DNA from: MWBF01 sp040772005
GTDB lineage: Bacteria > Chloroflexota > Anaerolineae > CG2-30-64-16
Direction: 5' to 3'
Length of the DNA stretch: 64,000 nucleotides
Assembly: GCA_040772005.1 (NCBI GenBank)
Contig: JAXGYZ010000009.1
Location: forward strand, 205,701 to 269,700
Position 1 is the stretch's first letter. Every line of letters begins with the position of its first letter. A program made the position numbers and the translations under genes. Positions 52,596 through 61,654 of the stretch are shown piece after piece. The notes beneath the pieces are model-generated. The model was not told where the DNA came from, ran no database searches, and saw nothing but the letters and a program-made list of their open reading frames with translations.

Positions 52596-54164
52596 ATGCC
52601 AGAACTCAACCTCACCGACGTCCTCGTCATCGGCAGCGGCATCGCCGGCGCGACCACTGCGCTCCGCCTCGCAGACCAGGGCGTGCAGGTCACCGTGGTT
52701 ACGCGCGCCGACACGCCCGAGGAAACCAACACCTTCTACGCGCAGGGCGGCATCATCTACCGGGGCAACCCGGACAGCCCTGAATCGCTCGCCGAAGACA
52801 TCATGCGCGCGGGCGACGGGCACTGCAACCCGCCGGCGGTCATGACGCTGGCCGAGGAAGGGCCGGTGGCGGTCGAACAGGTGCTGCTGGACCGGACCGG
52901 CGTGGACTTCGACCGGGCCGCGGACGGCTCGTTGTCGCTTGTGCGCGAGGGCGGCCACACGCTGCCGCGCATCCTCCACGTAGCCGACCACACGGGCGAG
53001 GCCATCCAGCGTGCGCTCACCGCCGCGCTGCAGGCGCACCCGAACGTGACCCTGCTGACGGGCTGCACGGCCGTCGACCTGCTCACTCCCGCGCACCACG
53101 CGCTGAACCGGCTGACGGTGTACGATCCGCTGTCATGCGTCGGCGCATACCTGTTCAACCAGGCCAGCGGTGAGGTGGAGCGCTGGTTGGCGCGCAAAAC
53201 CGTGCTCGCGACAGGTGGGCTGGGCCAGATTTACCTGCGCACCAGCAACCCCGCCGGCGCGCGCGGGGACGGCGTGGCGATGGCGTGGCAGGCCGGCGCG
53301 CGGCTCATCAACATGGAGTTCGTGCAGTTCCACCCGACGACCTTCCACCAGGAGGGCGCGCCCAACTACCTCATCTCCGAGGCGGTGCGCGGGGCCGGCG
53401 CGCGGCTGGTGCTGGCGAACGGCGAGCCGTTCATGCAGAACTATGCGCCCGAGTGGAAGGACCTGGCCCCCCGTGACATCGTCAGCCGCAGCATCCACCG
53501 GGAGATGCTGGCGCGCGGGCTGACGCACGTCTACCTGGACCTGCGCTCGTACATCCCGCGCGATGAGATCATGTCGCACTTTCCCACCATCCGCGAGAGC
53601 TGCCTGCGCTACGGCGTGGACATCGCCGACGACCTCGTGCCGGTCGTCCCTGCCGCGCACTATTCGTGCGGCGGCGTGTGGGTCGATGCCTGGGGCCACA
53701 CGACTCTGGCTGACTTGTATGCGGTCGGTGAGGTCGCCTGCACCGGCCTGCACGGCGCCAACCGGCTGGCGAGCACATCGCTGCTCGAGGGGCTGGTGTG
53801 GGGTGTGCGCGCGGCGGAAGATATCGGCCGCTGCCTGACCGAACGGCGCGCGCCCGATCCGGATGATATCCCGCCCTGGGTGGCCGCCGGGCTGGAACCG
53901 CCGGACCCTGCGCTCATCCACCAGGACATGAGCGCCATCAAGCACATCATGTGGAACTATGTCGGGCTCATCCGCACGACGAACCGGCTGAACCGTGCGC
54001 TCAGCGAACTGCGCCACCTTGAGGCGGAGATCGTCCACTTCTACCGCCGCAGCCGCCTGACCGACGAGCTTATCGGGCTGCGCCATGCCGCGCATACCGC
54101 GCTCATCGTGGCCCAGGCCGCCTGGGAGAACAAGCGCAGCATGGGCGCGCACTATCGCGAGTGA
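52596..54164 (+). CDS. nadB: L-aspartate oxidase
   Basis: This FAD enzyme oxidises aspartate to iminoaspartate for NadA. The 522 residues carry the FAD site VLVIGSGIAGATTALRLADQ, the substrate region FVQFHPTTFHQEG, REMLARG with catalytic Arg, PAAHYSCGGVWVDAWG and GEVACTGLHGANRLASTSLL. Start ATG 52596 gives the usual N-terminus; upstream codons are repeat. Can use O2 or fumarate as acceptor. Confidence 0.95.
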   Translation: MPELNLTDVLVIGSGIAGATTALRLADQGVQVTVVTRADTPEETNTFYAQGGIIYRGNPDSPESLAEDIMRAGDGHCNPPAVMTLAEEGPVAVEQVLLDRTGVDFDRAADGSLSLVREGGHTLPRILHVADHTGEAIQRALTAALQAHPNVTLLTGCTAVDLLTPAHHALNRLTVYDPLSCVGAYLFNQASGEVERWLARKTVLATGGLGQIYLRTSNPAGARGDGVAMAWQAGARLINMEFVQFHPTTFHQEGAPNYLISEAVRGAGARLVLANGEPFMQNYAPEWKDLAPRDIVSRSIHREMLARGLTHVYLDLRSYIPRDEIMSHFPTIRESCLRYGVDIADDLVPVVPAAHYSCGGVWVDAWGHTTLADLYAVGEVACTGLHGANRLASTSLLEGLVWGVRAAEDIGRCLTERRAPDPDDIPPWVAAGLEPPDPALIHQDMSAIKHIMWNYVGLIRTTNRLNRALSELRHLEAEIVHFYRRSRLTDELIGLRHAAHTALIVAQAAWENKRSMGAHYRE

Positions 54165-54263
54165 GATGACGAATGTCATAGGCCGGTGCGGCAACATCGG
54201 GTATGCTGGAGCAGCAACGGCTTGAGGTTGCCTCGACCATAACCCCTGGTTCCGTTGCTGATT

Positions 54264-54292
54264 TTGCGTCTGTATGTGAAGTAATTTACAAT
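54264..54292 (+). promoter_or_regulatory. Promoter of the formate dehydrogenase gene
   Basis: TTGCGT (54264-54269) and TACAAT (54287-54292) are 17 bases apart, giving a start near 54299 and a 65-base leader that ends in the ribosome site CACAGGAGAACAGGTCT. Confidence 0.65.
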
Positions 54293-54363
54293 AGTTGGGG
54301 ATTGTGTTGTGATCCCCTATCGAAGCCCTCACTTACAGGATTTACCCACAGGAGAACAGGTCT

Positions 54364-57207
54364 ATGGCGCCTGTAAACATTACAATTGACGGACACAAAA
54401 TCCAGGCCCAGGCAGGGCAGACAGTCTACGAAGCCGCTGCCGCAGCCGGGATCGAGATTCCCGTCCTGTGTCATCATCCGGCGCTGCCGCCCGAAGGCGC
54501 CTGTCGTGTTTGCCTCGTCGAGATCGAGAAACAACGCAGTCTGCAACCAGCCTGCACCTATCCCGTGACCGAGGGCATGGTCGTCAACACCCGTACACCG
54601 CGCGTGCTGGAGGCCCGCAAATTCGCGCTGGAGCTGATCGTCTCCGATCACCCGCTCGACTGTATGACGTGCGAGGCAACGGGCGATTGCCGCTTGCAGG
54701 ACCTGGCGTACGAGTACCAGGTCAGAGACGATGTGTTCGCCGGCGGCCGCAAGCATGCATGGCCTATCGATGACCCCAACCCGTTCATCCAGGTGGACCG
54801 CAACAAGTGCATCCTCTGCCGGCGCTGCGTGCGTGCGTGCAACTACATCAACGGCGTCGAGGCCATCAGTGTGGTCTACCGCGGCTTCAACGCCAAGATC
54901 GCGTTCGGTATGGACTCCACGATGGAGGACAGCCCGTGCGAGTTTTGCGGGAGCTGCGTCGAAGTCTGCCCGGTGGCGGCCCTCTGGCCCAAGCAGAGCA
55001 TCGGCAAGGGCCGCGCGTATCAGCTTAAGCAAGTGGAGACGGTCTGTTCGTACTGCGGCGTCGGGTGCAAGATCACCCTCCACGTCAAGGGCAACGAGAT
55101 TGTCAAGGTCACGGGCGCGAACGGCGCAGCCAACCACGGGTTCACCTGCGTCAAGGGCCGCTTTGGCTATGATTACGTCAACCACGCCGACCGGCTGCGC
55201 AAACCGTTGATGCGGCGCTACCTGGTGGAAGGCGGGGAGAAGCTCTCGCTGCACCAGCCCAATAACGGGAATGGCAGGGAACCTAATCCTGCGGCGGACT
55301 GGATCGAGGTGTCCTGGGATCAGGCGCTCGACACGGTCGCCCGCAAGCTCGCACAGACCAAGGAGGCGCACGGTGGTGATGCGTTCGCCGCACTGTGCTC
55401 GGCCCGCTGCACCAATGAGGAGAACTTCCTTATGATGAAGCTGGCCCGGCAGGTGCTCCAGACGCACAACATAGACCACTGTGCACGGTTGTGACACAGC
55501 TCCACTGTCGCCGGTCTGGCGACCTCTTTCGGCTCCGGGGCGATGACCAACACCTTCGAGGACATCGCACAGCAAGCGAAGCTGTTGTTCATCATCGGCT
55601 CCAACACGACCGAGCAGCATCCCGTCTTCGGCATGCAACTGCGGCAGGCGGTCAAGCAGCGGAACGTACCGCTCATCGTGGCCGACCCGCGGCGCATCCC
55701 GATCACGCAGTTTGCGACCATCCATCTGCGCCACCGCCCGGGCACGGACACCGCCCTGCTGAACGGCCTGATGAACGTCCTCATCACCGAGGACCTGTAC
55801 GACAAGGAGTTCGTGGCGGCGCGCACGGAGGGCTTCGAGGAACTCAAGGCGAAGCTGGCCGAATATACGCCCGAATATGTGGAAGGCATCACGGGTGTGC
55901 CGGCGGATAAGCTTCGCCAGGCAGCCCGGCTGATGGCCGCGACGAAACCCGGCGCGCTCATGTATGCGATGGGCATCACGCAGCACACCTCCGGCGTGGG
56001 CAACGTCATGAGTTGCGCGAACCTGCAGATGTTGCTGGGCAACATGGGCGTACCGGGCGGCGGCGTCAACCCGCTGCGCGGGCAATCCAACGTGCAGGGC
56101 GCGTGCGACATGGGCGGCCTGCCTAACGTCTACAGCGGCTACCAGAACGTTGCGCTCGAGGCGAGTCACAAGAAGTTCGAGGCGGCGTGGGGCGCAGTGC
56201 CGCCGGCGGACAAGCCGGGGCTGACCGTGGTCGAGATGATGAACGCAGCGGAGCATGGCAAGGTGCGGGCGATGTACGTCTTCGGCGAAAACCCGATGCT
56301 CTCCGACCCCGACCTCAACCACGTGCGCCACTGCCTCGAGTCCCTCGACTTCCTGGTCGTCCAGGACATCTTCATGACCGAGACTGCGCAGCTCGCCGAT
56401 GTCATCCTGCCCGGCGCGTCCTTCGCGGAGAAGGAAGGCACGTTCACGAACAGCGAGCGTCGCGTCCAGCCGATCCAGCGAGCGCTCACGCCCCTGGGCG
56501 AGAGCCGGCCCGATTGGGAGATCCTGGCGGAGCTCGGCGCGCGCACCATGGCGCTCACCGGCCAGGCCGCGGCCCTCGCGGCGGCTCCGCATGGCGGCTG
56601 GGACTACATGAACCCGGCGGAGATACTGGACGAAATCGCGGCCGTCACGCCGAGCTACGGCGGCATCCGCCAGGGCCGGCTGGCGCACAGCCCGAAGGGC
56701 CTGCAATGGCCCTGCCCGGATGCAAGCCATCCCGGCACGCCCATCCTCCACGTCGGCAAGTTCACCCGCGGACTGGGTAAATTTACGCCCGTCGACTGGC
56801 TGCCGTCGCCGGAGCTGCCGGACGAGGAATACCCGCTGCTGCTGACCACCGGTCGCGTTCTCTGGCACTATCACACGGGCACACAGACCCGGCGCTCCAG
56901 CGGCCTCTCCGCCATTGCACCGGAAGGCTACATCGAAATGCACGCGGAAGATGCCGCCCGCCTGGGTGTCGCGGCAGATGAGCTGGTACAGGTGCAAAGC
57001 CGCCGCGGGCAGGTCAACGTCAAGACGCAAATCACCGACAAGGTGCAGCCGGGTGTGGTCTTTATGACCTTCCATTTCGCTGAGAGCGCGGCGAACCTGC
57101 TGACCAACGCCTCCGTGCTCGATCCGGTTGCCAAGATTCCGGGCTTCAAGGTCAGCGCGGTCAAGGTCACCAAGCTGCCGCCCGACGGCGTGTGCGAGAA
57201 CTGCTAG
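54364..57207 (+). CDS. fdhA: Selenocysteine-containing NAD-type formate dehydrogenase, catalytic subunit
   Basis: It oxidises formate to CO2 (or the reverse) at a Mo/W-bis-pyranopterin site. It reads as one 947-residue protein if TGA 55492-55494 is selenocysteine (residue 377, context CARL-U-HSSTVAG). The N-terminus is NuoG-like: [2Fe-2S] at C36, C47, C50, C64; His-Cys cluster H96, C100, C103, C109; two [4Fe-4S] at C149-C159 and C192-C202; then the catalytic-domain cluster C228, C231, C235, C262, the molybdopterin domain and a C-terminal binding domain. Such subunits usually partner NuoE/NuoF-like diaphorases; a lone nuoEF pair lies at 24007-25726. FocA follows. The frame is intact on both sides of the TGA, which rules out a simple frameshift. 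Confidence 0.93.
55492..55523 (+). promoter_or_regulatory. Bacterial SECIS element directing Sec at UGA
   Basis: After the UGA, GTCGCC (55507-55512) pairs with GGCGAC (55518-55523) around the loop GGTCT (55513-55517). The E. coli fdhF SECIS also has GGUCU in the apical loop, which SelB contacts, and GGU CUG are codons 7 and 8 after UGA in both genes. This match in both structure and distance is strong evidence for selenocysteine insertion. Confidence 0.9.
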
Positions 57208-57240
57208 TACACATGATGTGTTACATGATGTGTTAATTAG

Positions 57241-57291
57241 GAGGAGTTTGCATCCTCAGATGCAGCGATGTCTGAGGATGCGTCACTCCTC
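57241..57291. repeat. GCATCCTCAGA hairpin after the formate dehydrogenase gene
   Basis: GCATCCTCAGA (57250-57260) pairs with TCTGAGGATGC (57271-57281), and GAGGAGT (57241-57247) with ACTCCTC (57285-57291). A direct repeat ACATGATGTGTT precedes it at 57211-57234. A TATAAT at 57293-57298 may start a focA transcript but lacks a clear -35. Confidence 0.75.
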
Positions 57292-57342
57292 TTATAATTA
57301 TGTCAAATTTAGTTCCAAATTTCACTTGAAGGAGACAATCGT

Positions 57343-58251
57343 ATGGCAAACGGCGAGATTAACGTTGACGCTCTGCTGCCGCCGGAGATGGCCGCGAAAG
57401 CCGAAGCAATCGGCATTCGCAAGGCGCAATTGGATTTCGGCACGATGTTTGCCCTGGCCGTCCTGGCGGGCGCCTTCATCGCGGCCGGAGCCATTTATGC
57501 AACCACCGTCTGGGCGGGCGGCGGCGCGCTGCCTTACGGCCTGAACCGTCTGTTAGGCGGCCTGGTATTCTGCCTCGGCCTGATCCTCGTGATCGTGGCC
57601 GGCGCAGAGCTGTTCACCGGCAACAACCTGATCGTCATGGCATGGGCCAACAGGAAGGTGTCCAGCTCCTTGCTGCTGCGCAACTGGGGCATCGTCTACC
57701 TGGGGAACTTCGTCGGCTCCATCGGCACGGTCCTCATCATGCTGCTGGCCAAGCATTACATGATCAACAAGGGCCTGCTGGGGCTCACCGCGCTGAATAT
57801 CGCCAATGCGAAGGTGTCGCTCGATCCGGTGCAGGCCTTCTTCCTCGGCATCATGTGTAATGCGTTGGTCTGCATGGCCGTCTGGCTCTGCTACAGCGCA
57901 CGCACCACAACCGACAAGATCCTGTCGATCATCTTCCCCATCAGCATGTTCGTGGCCGCAGGCTTCGAGCACAGCGTGGCCAACATGTACTTCGTCCCGA
58001 TGGGCCTGTTCATCAAGCAGTTCGCGCCGCAGACGTTTTGGTTGGCCGACGCGCTGGCGAAGGCCGACCCGGTCATTACAATCGATACGTTCAGCAAGCT
58101 AACCTGGGGGAGCTTCTTCATTAATAACCTGATTCCGGTGACGCTCGGCAACATCGTCGGCGGCGCAGGGATGGTGGGTCTGGTCTACTGGTTCGCCTAC
58201 CTGCGACCCAGGAAGGCGGCGGCGAAGAGCGTACAGCCCGCCACGAAGTAA
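57343..58251 (+). CDS. focA: Formate/nitrite transporter family channel
   Basis: The 302-residue inner-membrane channel has six helices and the family signatures AGAELFTGNNLIVMAW, AAGFEHSVANMYFVPMGLF (His of the pore) and NNLIPVTLGNIVGGAG. Next to a formate dehydrogenase, formate uptake or release is the likely job rather than nitrite. ATG 57343 follows GAAGGAGACAATCGT. It is 135 bp after fdhA on the same strand. Confidence 0.93.
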   Translation: MANGEINVDALLPPEMAAKAEAIGIRKAQLDFGTMFALAVLAGAFIAAGAIYATTVWAGGGALPYGLNRLLGGLVFCLGLILVIVAGAELFTGNNLIVMAWANRKVSSSLLLRNWGIVYLGNFVGSIGTVLIMLLAKHYMINKGLLGLTALNIANAKVSLDPVQAFFLGIMCNALVCMAVWLCYSARTTTDKILSIIFPISMFVAAGFEHSVANMYFVPMGLFIKQFAPQTFWLADALAKADPVITIDTFSKLTWGSFFINNLIPVTLGNIVGGAGMVGLVYWFAYLRPRKAAAKSVQPATK

Positions 58252-58282
58252 GATTTTACACGCAAGGCTGGATAGTTAGCGC

Positions 58283-58377
58283 GGCCGTCAACGAATACGA
58301 AACGAAAAAGCGAATTGCCCCACCGGACCACGATTCGTTTATTCGTTTCGGCGCCGCAGCGCCATTCGTTGACGGCC
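58283..58377. repeat. GGCCGTCAACGAAT inverted repeat after focA
   Basis: GGCCGTCAACGAAT (58283-58296) pairs exactly with ATTCGTTGACGGCC (58364-58377); inside are GAAACGAAAAAGCGAATTG and ATTCGTTTATTCGTTTC. It is the same family as 37258-37365 and fills the gap between the convergent focA and MoaD-like genes. Confidence 0.85.
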
Positions 58378-58386
58378 ACGGCGCGC

Positions 58387-58683
58387 TCACCCGCCCGCAA
58401 TCGCGCCCACAATCCACAGCGGCTCCGCGCCGCTCGCGACCGCGTCGGGCAGCGGCGCATCCGGTGATTCATGTGACAGGTCGCGCTTGAGCGCGAAGAA
58501 CCGCATGAGGGGCCGGCGCTTGCGCGTTACCTGGTCGCGGATGGTCCCGCGCAGCATGGGATAGGCAGCTTCGAGCGCGTCCAGCACGGCGCTGATGGTC
58601 ACCTCGCCCTTCACCTCCAGCTCAACCTCGCGGCCGGTCTGCGCCAGGATGCGCAGATGGGGCGGCAGCACGACGCGCATCAT
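58387..58683 (-). CDS. MoaD/ThiS-like ubiquitin-fold protein
   Basis: The 98-residue protein has a beta-grasp pattern (MRVVLPPHLRILAQTGREVE, ISAVLDALEAAYPML) and ends ...IVGAIAGG, the Gly-Gly tail that is adenylated in sulfur carriers. It may carry sulfur for molybdopterin, thiamine or another product. It overlaps the BNR-repeat gene by 4 bases (ATGA), an association that suggests a joint but unknown function. Confidence 0.8.
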   Translation of the reverse strand: MMRVVLPPHLRILAQTGREVELEVKGEVTISAVLDALEAAYPMLRGTIRDQVTRKRRPLMRFFALKRDLSHESPDAPLPDAVASGAEPLWIVGAIAGG

Positions 58684-59795
58684 GGCAGTGTCTGCACTTC
58701 GACCGACAGCACCGCCGGCAGGTTCTGCGCGATGGCCGTCCAGGTATCGCCGGAGTCAGCCGACGCGTAGACCTGGCCGCCGGTCGTCCCGAAGTAGATG
58801 CCGCACGCATCGAGCGAATCCACCGCCATCGCCTCCCGCAGGATATTGACGTAGCAGTCGCTCTGCGGCAGCCCGTCCGTGAGTGCCTCCCACTCGTTGC
58901 CGCCCGTCCGGCTGCGGTAGACGCGCAGTCTGCCTTCCGGCGGATAGTGCTCGTAGTCGCTCTTGATGGGCACCACGTAGACCGTCTCCGGCTCGTGCGC
59001 GTGGACCGCAATCGGGAACCCAAAGTCGCTCGGCACGTTGCCGCTCACCTCATGCCATGACCCGCCCGCGTCGTCGCTGCGCATGATGTCCCAGTGCTTC
59101 TGCATGTAGAGCACGTCAGGCCGCGCCGGGTGCATGGCGATGCGATGGACGCAATGGCCGACCTCCGCGGTCGGGTCGGGCATGAAGTCCGAATGCAGGC
59201 CCTGGTTGATGGGCCGCCAGGTCGCCCCTGCATCATCGCTGCGGAACGCGCCTGCAGCCGAGATGGCGACGTACATGCGGCCCGGATGCTGTGGGTCCAA
59301 CAGGATCGTGTGCAAGCACATGCCGCCTGCACCCGGCGCCCAGTCGGCCCCGGTCGGATGCCCGCGCAGCCCGGATAGCTCCTGCCATGTCTGGCCGCCG
59401 TCCGTCGAACGGAACAGTGCGGCGTCTTCCACCCCCGCATAGACCGTTTCAGGCTCCGTCAGCGCGGGCTCGAAATGCCAGACGCGGGCGAACTCCCACG
59501 GGTGCTGCGTGCCATCGAAGAACTGGTGCGTGCCAGGGACACCGTCGTACATGAACTGGTTGCCGACCGTCTCCCACGTCTTGCCGCCATCGTCCGACCG
59601 TTGGACCGTCTGGCCGAACCAGGCGTTGGTCTGCGACGCATACAGCCGGTCGGGGTTGACCGGCGACCCCTTGACGTGATAAATCTCCCAGCCCCCGAAA
59701 TGAGGGCCGTCGATATGCCATTGTCGGCGCTGACCGTCCGCCGTCAGGATGAACGCGCCCTTCTTCGTCCCTACGAGAACCCGTACACTGCTCAT
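58680..59795 (-). CDS. BNR/sialidase-type beta-propeller protein
   Basis: The 371-residue protein has several Asp-box repeats, SxDGGxTW-like: RSDDGGKTWETV, RSTDGGQTWQEL, RSDDAGATWRPI, RSDDAGGSWHEV and ASADSGDTWTAI. It has no signal peptide and lacks the Arg triad context needed to call it a sialidase. These proteins are often paired with a small MoaD-like protein, as here. It is transcribed from the promoter at 59859-59887. Confidence 0.8.
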   Translation of the reverse strand: MSSVRVLVGTKKGAFILTADGQRRQWHIDGPHFGGWEIYHVKGSPVNPDRLYASQTNAWFGQTVQRSDDGGKTWETVGNQFMYDGVPGTHQFFDGTQHPWEFARVWHFEPALTEPETVYAGVEDAALFRSTDGGQTWQELSGLRGHPTGADWAPGAGGMCLHTILLDPQHPGRMYVAISAAGAFRSDDAGATWRPINQGLHSDFMPDPTAEVGHCVHRIAMHPARPDVLYMQKHWDIMRSDDAGGSWHEVSGNVPSDFGFPIAVHAHEPETVYVVPIKSDYEHYPPEGRLRVYRSRTGGNEWEALTDGLPQSDCYVNILREAMAVDSLDACGIYFGTTGGQVYASADSGDTWTAIAQNLPAVLSVEVQTLP

Positions 59796-59858
59796 CTACG
59801 TTTCCTTCCTGCTGGCCGTCATGGACTACGATCTGGTTTGGCTTCTGATACGAATGCA

Positions 59859-59887
59859 ATCATAGCACAAATGTACTTCTAATGCAA
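59859..59887 (-). promoter_or_regulatory. Promoter of the BNR-MoaD-like operon
   Basis: On the reverse strand TTGCAT (59887-59882) and TATGAT (59864-59859), with an extended TGC before it, are 17 bases apart. The start near 59852 leaves a leader of about 57 bases. Confidence 0.75.
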
Positions 59888-59910
59888 GTCAAATGCAGGT
59901 CATGCCCAAC

Positions 59911-59995
59911 CTCTGGCCGGTCTCGGCAACCAGAGGTTGCACAGCCGAGCCAGGTTCAATATCTACGTGCTGGCACGGTCGGAGACCGGCCAGAG
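59911..59995. repeat. CTCTGGCCGGTCTC inverted repeat
   Basis: CTCTGGCCGGTCTC (59911-59924) pairs exactly with GAGACCGGCCAGAG (59982-59995); inside are AACCAGAGGTT and GGTTGCACAGCCGAGCCAGG. It is the free-standing form of the element nested in family I copies 1 and 2. Confidence 0.8.
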
Positions 59996-60080
59996 CGCTT
60001 GCCATAGCTGCCGTCCCTGCTTTCCCTCTCATCGCCACATGGGGTATCATGGCGCCAGTTCAACAGGAGGGAAGCCATTC

Positions 60081-60863
60081 ATGGATGTCACAAAGTACAA
60101 TCGCGAAGCATGGAATCGGGAGGTCGATAAGGGCAATCCGTGGACGCAGCCGGTCGGCCCCGACATAATTGCCGCGGCGCGACAGGGCGAATGGTCCGTG
60201 CTTCTCACGCCGACGGTCAAGGTGCCGCGCGAATGGTTCCTGCCCATGTCCGGCTGCCGGATCCTGTGCCTGGCATCCGGCGGCGGGCAGCAGGCACCCA
60301 TCTTTGCCGCGGCGGGCGCGCAGGTCACGACGCTAGACAATTCACCGCGCCAGCTCGAACAGGATCAGCTCGTGGCGCAACGCGAGGGACTGACCATCCG
60401 CACGGTGCTCGGCGTGATGGCAGACCTGTCGGCCTTCGGTGATGGTGAGTTCGATCTGATTTTCCATCCGGTGAGCAACATCTTCGCGCCGGAGGTGCGA
60501 CCGGTCTGGCGCGAGGCGGCCCGGGTGCTGCGCACCGGCGGTGTGCTGCTGGCCGGCTTCAACAACCCGATGGACTACCTGTTCGACTTCGACCTGGCGG
60601 ACAAGAAGGGGCAGATGCGCGTGCGCTACAAGCTGCCGTACTCCGACGTAGGCAGCCTGTCGAAACGCAAGCTGGCCCAACGGATGCGCGAGGGCTGGCC
60701 GCTGGAGTACAGCCACTCGCTGGAAGACCAGATCGGCGGGCAGTGTGACGCCGGGTTCCATATCACGGCGCTCTTTGAAGACCGCTATCCGCCGGAGGCG
60801 AAGGACGTGATTTCTGACTACATGCCGACCTTCCTGGCAACGCGCGCGGTGAAGGCGGGGTGA
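60081..60863 (+). CDS. SAM-dependent methyltransferase
   Basis: The 260-residue protein has motif I CRILCLASGGGQQAPIFA, the acidic residue in VTTLDNSPRQL, and FDLIFHPVSNIFAPE with VLRTGGVLLAGFNNP after the core. The N-terminus DVTKYNREAWNREVDKGNPW is typical of a small-molecule methyltransferase family. The substrate is unknown. ATG 60081 follows CAGGAGGGAAGCCATTC; upstream in-frame codons to 59937 are repeat DNA. Confidence 0.88.
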   Translation: MDVTKYNREAWNREVDKGNPWTQPVGPDIIAAARQGEWSVLLTPTVKVPREWFLPMSGCRILCLASGGGQQAPIFAAAGAQVTTLDNSPRQLEQDQLVAQREGLTIRTVLGVMADLSAFGDGEFDLIFHPVSNIFAPEVRPVWREAARVLRTGGVLLAGFNNPMDYLFDFDLADKKGQMRVRYKLPYSDVGSLSKRKLAQRMREGWPLEYSHSLEDQIGGQCDAGFHITALFEDRYPPEAKDVISDYMPTFLATRAVKAG

Positions 60864-60866
60864 CGC

Positions 60867-60954
60867 GGGAATTACGAATTAGGAATTGCGAATTGTGAAT
60901 GCTCACCGGAGCAGCCCCACTTCCTAATTCATCATTCATAATTCGTAATTCAGG
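60867..60954. repeat. GAATTACGAATTAGGAATTG inverted repeat
   Basis: GGAATTACGAATTAGGAATT (60867-60886) and following GCGAATTGTGAAT units pair with TTCCTAATTCATCATTCATA and ATTCGTAATTC up to about 60952. It lies between the methyltransferase and mgtC genes, ending just before the mgtC ribosome site. Confidence 0.8.
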
Positions 60955-60963
60955 AGATCTGCT

Positions 60964-61611
60964 ATGCTGGATATATTATCTGTGCTCTCAGAGGATGTCA
61001 TCAAACTGCTGGCCGCAGTAATCATCGGCAGCCTGCTCGGCGCGGAGCGCGAGTACCATGATAAGGCGGCCGGGTTGCGTACGCTGATCCTGATTTGCGT
61101 CGGCTCCACCCTGTTCACAATCTTCTCGATCGGGATTGCGCGCAACATGGACCCCGGCCGCGTCGCCGCACAGATCGTGACGGGCATCGGCTTTCTGGGC
61201 ACGGGCGTCATCCTGCACGAGCGCGGCCGCGTCCGTGGGCTGACGACGGCCTCGACCATCTGGTTCACCGCGGCGCTGGGCATCGGCATCGGCATCGGCC
61301 AGGGGGTCTTTGCGTTCATCGCGACCGTGCTGGCGCTGTTCATTCTGCGCGCGCTGCCCGCCATCGAGAGAAGAATGGAGCAGACGTCGGTGTTTCGCGA
61401 CTACCAGATTACGACGAACCTGAACCCGGAAAAACCGAAGGAGATCGAGCAGCTGTTCAACGACGCGGGCCTGAGCATCAAGCACGGGCGGACAAGCAAG
61501 CGTAAGGGGCAACTGGTGACCGAATGGCTCGTGGCCGGCAAGGCGGACGCGCACGACCGGGTCATCGCGAAGCTGATCGTCGACCCGGCGGTGAAGGGGT
61601 TGGAGTATTGA
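60964..61611 (+). CDS. mgtC: MgtC/SapB-family membrane protein
   Basis: The 215-residue protein has four to five helices in the first 130 residues (AAVIIGSLLGAEREYHDKAA, LRTLILICVGSTLFTIFSIG, IVTGIGFLGTGVILHERG, VRGLTTASTIWFTAALGIGI) and a soluble C-terminal domain. The Arg/Glu pair GAERE and the GIGFLGTGVI segment are family hallmarks. The family is linked to growth in low magnesium. ATG 60964 follows CAGGAGATCTGCT. The stop TGA is followed by CAAGGTGAGGAG, a repeat word. Confidence 0.9.
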   Translation: MLDILSVLSEDVIKLLAAVIIGSLLGAEREYHDKAAGLRTLILICVGSTLFTIFSIGIARNMDPGRVAAQIVTGIGFLGTGVILHERGRVRGLTTASTIWFTAALGIGIGIGQGVFAFIATVLALFILRALPAIERRMEQTSVFRDYQITTNLNPEKPKEIEQLFNDAGLSIKHGRTSKRKGQLVTEWLVAGKADAHDRVIAKLIVDPAVKGLEY

Positions 61612-61654
61612 CAAGGTGAGGAGATGAAAACGAAATAGGACCCCAGGGGATAGC

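Noticed and set aside
54364..55494. Formate dehydrogenase as two genes or a frameshifted pseudogene
   Set aside because: Both parts are in the same frame, the codons after the TGA continue the family sequence, and a SECIS-like hairpin follows at the correct distance.
54286..57075. 929-codon open frame on the minus strand opposite fdhA
   Set aside because: It is the antisense shadow of a confidently identified gene; its translation is Arg/His/Val/Asp-rich without any domain, as GC-rich antisense frames usually are.
58680..59795. Sialidase activity for the BNR protein
   Set aside because: Asp boxes alone do not define a sialidase; the N-terminal catalytic Arg motif and a signal peptide are not seen.
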